Origin: Halomonas sp. HAL1
GTDB taxonomy: Bacteria; Pseudomonadota; Gammaproteobacteria; Pseudomonadales; Halomonadaceae
NCBI RefSeq assembly: GCF_030544485.1
Contig: NZ_CP130610.1
Coordinates: 806,001-870,000, forward strand
Direction of reading: 5' to 3'
Length of the DNA: 64,000 nucleotides
Part shown: piece after piece, positions 60,432-64,000 of the stretch
How positions within the stretch are numbered: the stretch's first letter is position 1
How the letters are laid out: each line of letters begins with the position of its first letter
Translations under genes and position numbers: made by a program
The notes under the pieces: model-generated
What the model saw: only the letters and a program-made list of their open reading frames with translations
What the model was told of the DNA's origin: nothing
Databases searched by the model: none

Positions 60432-61364
60432 ATGAACTCACTTATACAAGCGGTTCAGACATATGCCACGCAACATGCTAATAGCGATGGTTTGGTGTTA
60501 TCCCGTGTGCCGGGGCTTAGTATGATGTGTGTAGAAACCCCCGCTGGTGACTTGCAATCGATATATAAACCGCTGGTTTGCCTAGTGTTACAAGGGGCAA
60601 AGCGGATGATGGTCGGGCGCCAGAATAGAGTGGTAACTGCGGGGGAGTCCGCGATCGTGAGCGCGGATATGCCTGTCGTCGGGCGGATAGTCCAGGCGAA
60701 TCCGAGCGAGCCCTATCTGGCGGTCGCGGTCGAACTGGACATGGTTATCTTGCGCGAACTTGCCGCTCACTTAGGGACGCCGCGGCCACAGCGGCCATCT
60801 GAGATGCAGACACTATTTGCTGAAGATACCGAAGCCGAGGTGATTGACTGCGTATCACGGCTGATGAAGCTGCTGGATCGCCCTGACTCAGCACCGCTTC
60901 TACGCCCGGGTATCATGCAGGAGTTGCACTATTGGCTGCTATCGGGCCCTCATGGCATCGCTTTGCGGGGTATTGCCGACCCTGATAGCTACGCGAGCCG
61001 TCTTGCCGCTGCCATTGACATCTTGAGAGCCGAGTACACATCGCGCGTGCCGGTGGAGCAATTGGCGACAAAGGCAGGCATGAGCCTCACCTCGTTTCAT
61101 AAGCACTTCAAACACATGACGTCGCTTACGCCGGGGCAGTACCAGCAACGGCTGCGCTTGATCGAAGCGCGCCGCCTAATGCTCCATGAAGGGTGTTCCG
61201 CGAGCCATGCTGCCTTCGAGGTGGGGTACGAAAGTGTTTCTCAGTTCACTCGCGAATACGGTCGCCTTTTCCAGCTGCCGCCAAAGCGTGATGCGCTGCG
61301 CTTTCAAAAATCCAGCGAGGCTGCCAGCAGTCATGCAGTGGCGTCGCAACGACTAGGTGCCTGA
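60432..61364 (+). CDS. AraC family regulator with AraC_N domain
   Basis: A 310-aa protein with AraC_N (YKPLVCLVLQGAKRMMVGR, AIVSADMPVVGRI, EPYLAVAVELD) and two HTHs (QLATKAGMSLTSFHKHFKHM and SHAAFEVGYESVSQFTREYG). Related to the regulator at 13194, and like it adjacent to an SDR, which it probably activates. Confidence 0.87.
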   Translation: MNSLIQAVQTYATQHANSDGLVLSRVPGLSMMCVETPAGDLQSIYKPLVCLVLQGAKRMMVGRQNRVVTAGESAIVSADMPVVGRIVQANPSEPYLAVAVELDMVILRELAAHLGTPRPQRPSEMQTLFAEDTEAEVIDCVSRLMKLLDRPDSAPLLRPGIMQELHYWLLSGPHGIALRGIADPDSYASRLAAAIDILRAEYTSRVPVEQLATKAGMSLTSFHKHFKHMTSLTPGQYQQRLRLIEARRLMLHEGCSASHAAFEVGYESVSQFTREYGRLFQLPPKRDALRFQKSSEAASSHAVASQRLGA

Positions 61365-61440
61365 GCCTTCTGCAGGCACGTCAGTGCCAAGCTGCGCGTG
61401 TTTATCGATTGGATTGTGGCGTTGATGGCGCAGCACGCAC

Positions 61441-63516
61441 CTACGGTTGATCGACGGGGAATAGACGTTTGAGAGGTGAGCGGGGACGCGTTGGCTGATT
61501 CGCCATGATGCGCGCCAGGCGCTCCAGGGCCAGTTCGAGCCGCTCAATCAAGCCCTCCAACAATACCCGGCGGTCGGCGGGTACGTCGCCGTAAGCCTTT
61601 ATCGCCTCATCCAACTGCTGGCCTGCTTCACGAATTCCTTGGGGTGGCCGCCCGTTGGCGCTCGCTTCAAACCCCTCTGCCAGCGTGCGCAACAGGTGGT
61701 GGTGGGCGTCGCGAATGAACGGGTGCGGGGCGTCATCCAGCCGATCACGTAGACGCAGCGTGGCGGTGCCCAAGTCGAGCCCGGTCAAACCAAGAATAAA
61801 CAGGTGGCGCTGGTCTTCTGGCAGCATGTCGTCGTGCTGGGCCAACTGCAGCAGGCGGTCTGCCATGTGACCGCTGAAACGGGTCTCGGCGTCGCGAATC
61901 GAGCGTCGTCCAAGCTCGTGTATATCCCGGGATATGGCCTTGATCAGACGCCGCCGCCTGAGCCTTGCGCCGAGGCCTGGCAGCAGCCGAAAGCCCATGA
62001 CCACAGCGCTCAGCCCGATCACCACCGCCACCACCCGGTTGGCGAAACTGTCGAACGAGAAGTCCATGCCGTTGCCGGGCATGGTGAGCAGAATGTTGAA
62101 AATGGTAAATGCCAGGCAGTAACCCATGGTCGCCGGGTTGGTGGCGCCCAGCAGGCCTAGGAACAGCGGCGTGCCAAACAGCATGGCCAGCATCGGAAAG
62201 CCATTGGCCTGTGAGAGCAACACATGGCCGAACAGAAAGGCGCTGGGGATTGCCGCCAGCATGCCTTTGTAGAACATCATAGTGATCGCCAGGGGATTGT
62301 CACGGCTGGCGAAGAAGGCGGAGAAGAGCGTGCCCAGCATCATCGCGATCATGGCGCTTTGCCAAGCAGTGACAATCCAGAAGGTTGCCAGCAACGAAAA
62401 TAGCAGCCCCGAGCGTAGGGCGTTGATACTGGCGGCGAGGTGGTCACGGTGCCAGGCCAGTGGCGACGAACGAAGCTTGTGGCTCGCCGGTGAGGCTATC
62501 GCCTCGCGGGCGTCGAGCATGATCATGGCGTGACCGATGGATTCACGTAGCCCCAACCGGAGACGACGATCGAGAGGGGCTAAGCTGGCCTCTTCCTCAC
62601 TTTCATGAACCCGATGACGTAACGCCTGAAGGGCTTTTCTGGCCTCAACGACTCCTTTGACGTGCTCAGCATCGCGAAAGCCTTTTGCGACCTCGCCCGC
62701 GAGTTCGATACTTTGTTGAGCGAGCCGGTCGGCGTGGTCGTGCATCAATTGATGAAGCGCCTGCAGGTTGGCGAAAAAGCGCAATGTGCGTCGTGTCAGA
62801 ACATGGGTGGCACGCACTCGTCCGGGACCCACCGGGCCTTCAAAACGGGCGGCCTGGCTATCTGTTTCAAGCAGCGTTAACGGCCCGAGACTGCTGCGCA
62901 GGGCCTTCTGCATGGCTGGAATATCGTCACTGGCTTCTAAGCGCAGGGCAGCATGCTCGAAGGCTTCATTGATGACGCTGTCAGCCTGGGTGGCAAGGTG
63001 GGTGCCTACATGGGAAGGCCAAAGCAGTGAGCTGACCAGCATGGCGCACACTGCGCCAAGCCCCAGTTCTGAAAGGCGTGCCACGGCGATGTCGAAGATG
63101 CCAGCCGGGGTGCTGCCACTGGAGATCACCACGATCAGCATCGCGGTCACGGCGGCCATCAGGCAACCATAGGTGTAGTTGTTACGCCACAGCGAACCGA
63201 CATAAGTGCACAGCATGATCCAGCCGGTCAGCACGATAAGCGCAGGTATTCTGGCCTGGGCAAAGAGTGCCATGATCGTGATACCCGCCACTGCGCCGAT
63301 AAAAGTACCGACAAGCTGGCAGATGCCTTTTTCGACCACCATGCCACTCATGGGTCGGATCTGGAGAAATGCTGCCGAGATCAGTGCCCAGTAAGGGCGC
63401 TCCAGGTCGAACAGCAGCGCGATGTAAAGCGCGAGCATCATGGCCAGGGTCGTCTTGATGGCGAATTTGACCGCCGTGGCGTTGGGTGTCAGGTAAGTAC
63501 TAAGAAACGGTGACAT
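61441..63516 (-). CDS. FUSC-family inner membrane efflux protein (AaeB/YccS-like)
   Basis: A 691-aa protein with two membrane blocks (six helices near the N-terminus: WALISAAFLQIRPMSGMVVE; six near residues 370-510: FSLLATFWIVTAWQSAMIAM, FASRDNPLAITMMFY) and cytoplasmic helical domains. The family includes AaeB, which exports aromatic carboxylic acids. It begins 3 bp after the HlyD-like gene, so they form an efflux pair. Confidence 0.88.
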   Translation of the reverse strand: MSPFLSTYLTPNATAVKFAIKTTLAMMLALYIALLFDLERPYWALISAAFLQIRPMSGMVVEKGICQLVGTFIGAVAGITIMALFAQARIPALIVLTGWIMLCTYVGSLWRNNYTYGCLMAAVTAMLIVVISSGSTPAGIFDIAVARLSELGLGAVCAMLVSSLLWPSHVGTHLATQADSVINEAFEHAALRLEASDDIPAMQKALRSSLGPLTLLETDSQAARFEGPVGPGRVRATHVLTRRTLRFFANLQALHQLMHDHADRLAQQSIELAGEVAKGFRDAEHVKGVVEARKALQALRHRVHESEEEASLAPLDRRLRLGLRESIGHAMIMLDAREAIASPASHKLRSSPLAWHRDHLAASINALRSGLLFSLLATFWIVTAWQSAMIAMMLGTLFSAFFASRDNPLAITMMFYKGMLAAIPSAFLFGHVLLSQANGFPMLAMLFGTPLFLGLLGATNPATMGYCLAFTIFNILLTMPGNGMDFSFDSFANRVVAVVIGLSAVVMGFRLLPGLGARLRRRRLIKAISRDIHELGRRSIRDAETRFSGHMADRLLQLAQHDDMLPEDQRHLFILGLTGLDLGTATLRLRDRLDDAPHPFIRDAHHHLLRTLAEGFEASANGRPPQGIREAGQQLDEAIKAYGDVPADRRVLLEGLIERLELALERLARIMANQPTRPRSPLKRLFPVDQP

Positions 63517-63519
63517 GGG

Positions 63520-64000
63520 TCACTCGGGCTGTTGGGTCGAGAGTTCGTCGGTAGACTCGGCTGGCTCGACGCGTACCGTGGCCGTCATGCCAACGCTCAG
63601 CAGCGTGTCATTGGGCACCTCGTCTAGTGCGATGCGCACCGGTATACGCTGCGCCAGTCGCACCCAGCTAAAGGTGGGCTCCACCTGCGGTAGCAATTGC
63701 TGGTTGAGGGTCGTGTTGCTATCGGCAATGCCGCGGCCAATACCGACGACGCGTCCTTCCAGGTGTGTATCGCCATTCATCAGCACGACCTCGACCGGCG
63801 CGCCAACCTGGATAGAGGGCATTTTAGTCTCTTCAAAGTAGCCCACGACATAGAAAGAGTTTTCGGCAATCAGCGCCATGACCGGGGAGCCGCGATTGAC
63901 GTAAGTCCCCGTGCTGAGTTGCACATTGAGTATGTGGCCACTGACGGGAGCACTTATCTGGGTGCGCGCCAAATCAAGCTGGGCGCTGGCCAGTTTCGCT
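63520..64000 (-). CDS. HlyD/AaeA-family membrane fusion protein (N-terminus beyond window)
   Basis: About 160 C-terminal residues are visible. It has the second lipoyl half (TQISAPVSGHILNVQLSTGT, YVNRGSPVMALI) and the FSWVRLAQRIPVRIALDEVP segment typical of AaeA-like adaptors (VRLAQRIPVRI). The frame continues past base 64000, so the start is missing. It couples the FUSC protein to the outside. Confidence 0.87.
   Translation of the reverse strand, partial: AKLASAQLDLARTQISAPVSGHILNVQLSTGTYVNRGSPVMALIAENSFYVVGYFEETKMPSIQVGAPVEVVLMNGDTHLEGRVVGIGRGIADSNTTLNQQLLPQVEPTFSWVRLAQRIPVRIALDEVPNDTLLSVGMTATVRVEPAESTDELSTQQPE

Overview
The window looks like an accessory-rich chromosomal stretch of a moderately GC-rich gammaproteobacterium. 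The gene mix (DUF808 protein, FecBCD-E type siderophore importer, AdeRS-like pump locus, PQQ sugar dehydrogenases, many LysR/AraC/TetR regulators paired with SDRs and exporters) would fit a Halomonas-like organism, but that is inference. No rRNA, tRNA or CRISPR array was recognised.

Positions 1-7270 form a visibly AT-rich island unlike the rest. A divergent LysR regulator and an MFS exporter flank a compact operon: an EctA-like acetyltransferase (broken by a T9 frameshift), a BtrK-type PLP decarboxylase, an AcpS-type phosphopantetheinyl transferase, a hotdog protein resembling 3-aminobutyryl-CoA ammonia-lyase, a stand-alone adenylation enzyme and an acyl carrier protein. Together they suggest a small-molecule pathway in which an amino acid is loaded on a carrier protein, decarboxylated or deaminated and acetylated, then exported. 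I do not recognise the combination. An IS630-family element sits in the last codons of the adenylation gene and removes its catalytic lysine motif, so the pathway is probably dead in this strain, though it can be reconstructed exactly.

From 7.5 to 25 kb are regulator/enzyme/exporter modules: DUF808; an MFS/Lrp pair; a TetR regulon with four copies of a palindromic operator controlling a 52-aa membrane peptide, an unknown 290-aa protein and another membrane protein; two paralogous TetR/SDR modules sharing a TAGTG-N2-CACTA operator, with VOC, SDR and SnoaL-like genes between them; DMT/LysR; and MFS/AraC. From 25 to 32.4 kb is a gene graveyard: two near-identical copies of a GFA-domain gene plus an Rpn nuclease fragment, two decayed FitAB toxin-antitoxin loci and a broken AbiEi antitoxin, interleaved with intact DMT/LysR and LysR/MFS pairs.

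From 32.5 to 48 kb: a PQQ glucose/quinate-type dehydrogenase split into membrane and periplasmic subunits, an AraC gene, a TauE/SafE permease present once intact and twice as debris, two quinone-oxidoreductase/regulator pairs, and a two-component system divergent from an RND pump without an outer-membrane channel. From 48 to 64 kb: cupin, Bcr-type MFS, a complete siderophore ABC importer divergent from a TonB receptor across a candidate Fur box, a second PQQ dehydrogenase with its DUF2231 partner, SDR/AraC, and a FUSC/HlyD efflux pair running off the window.
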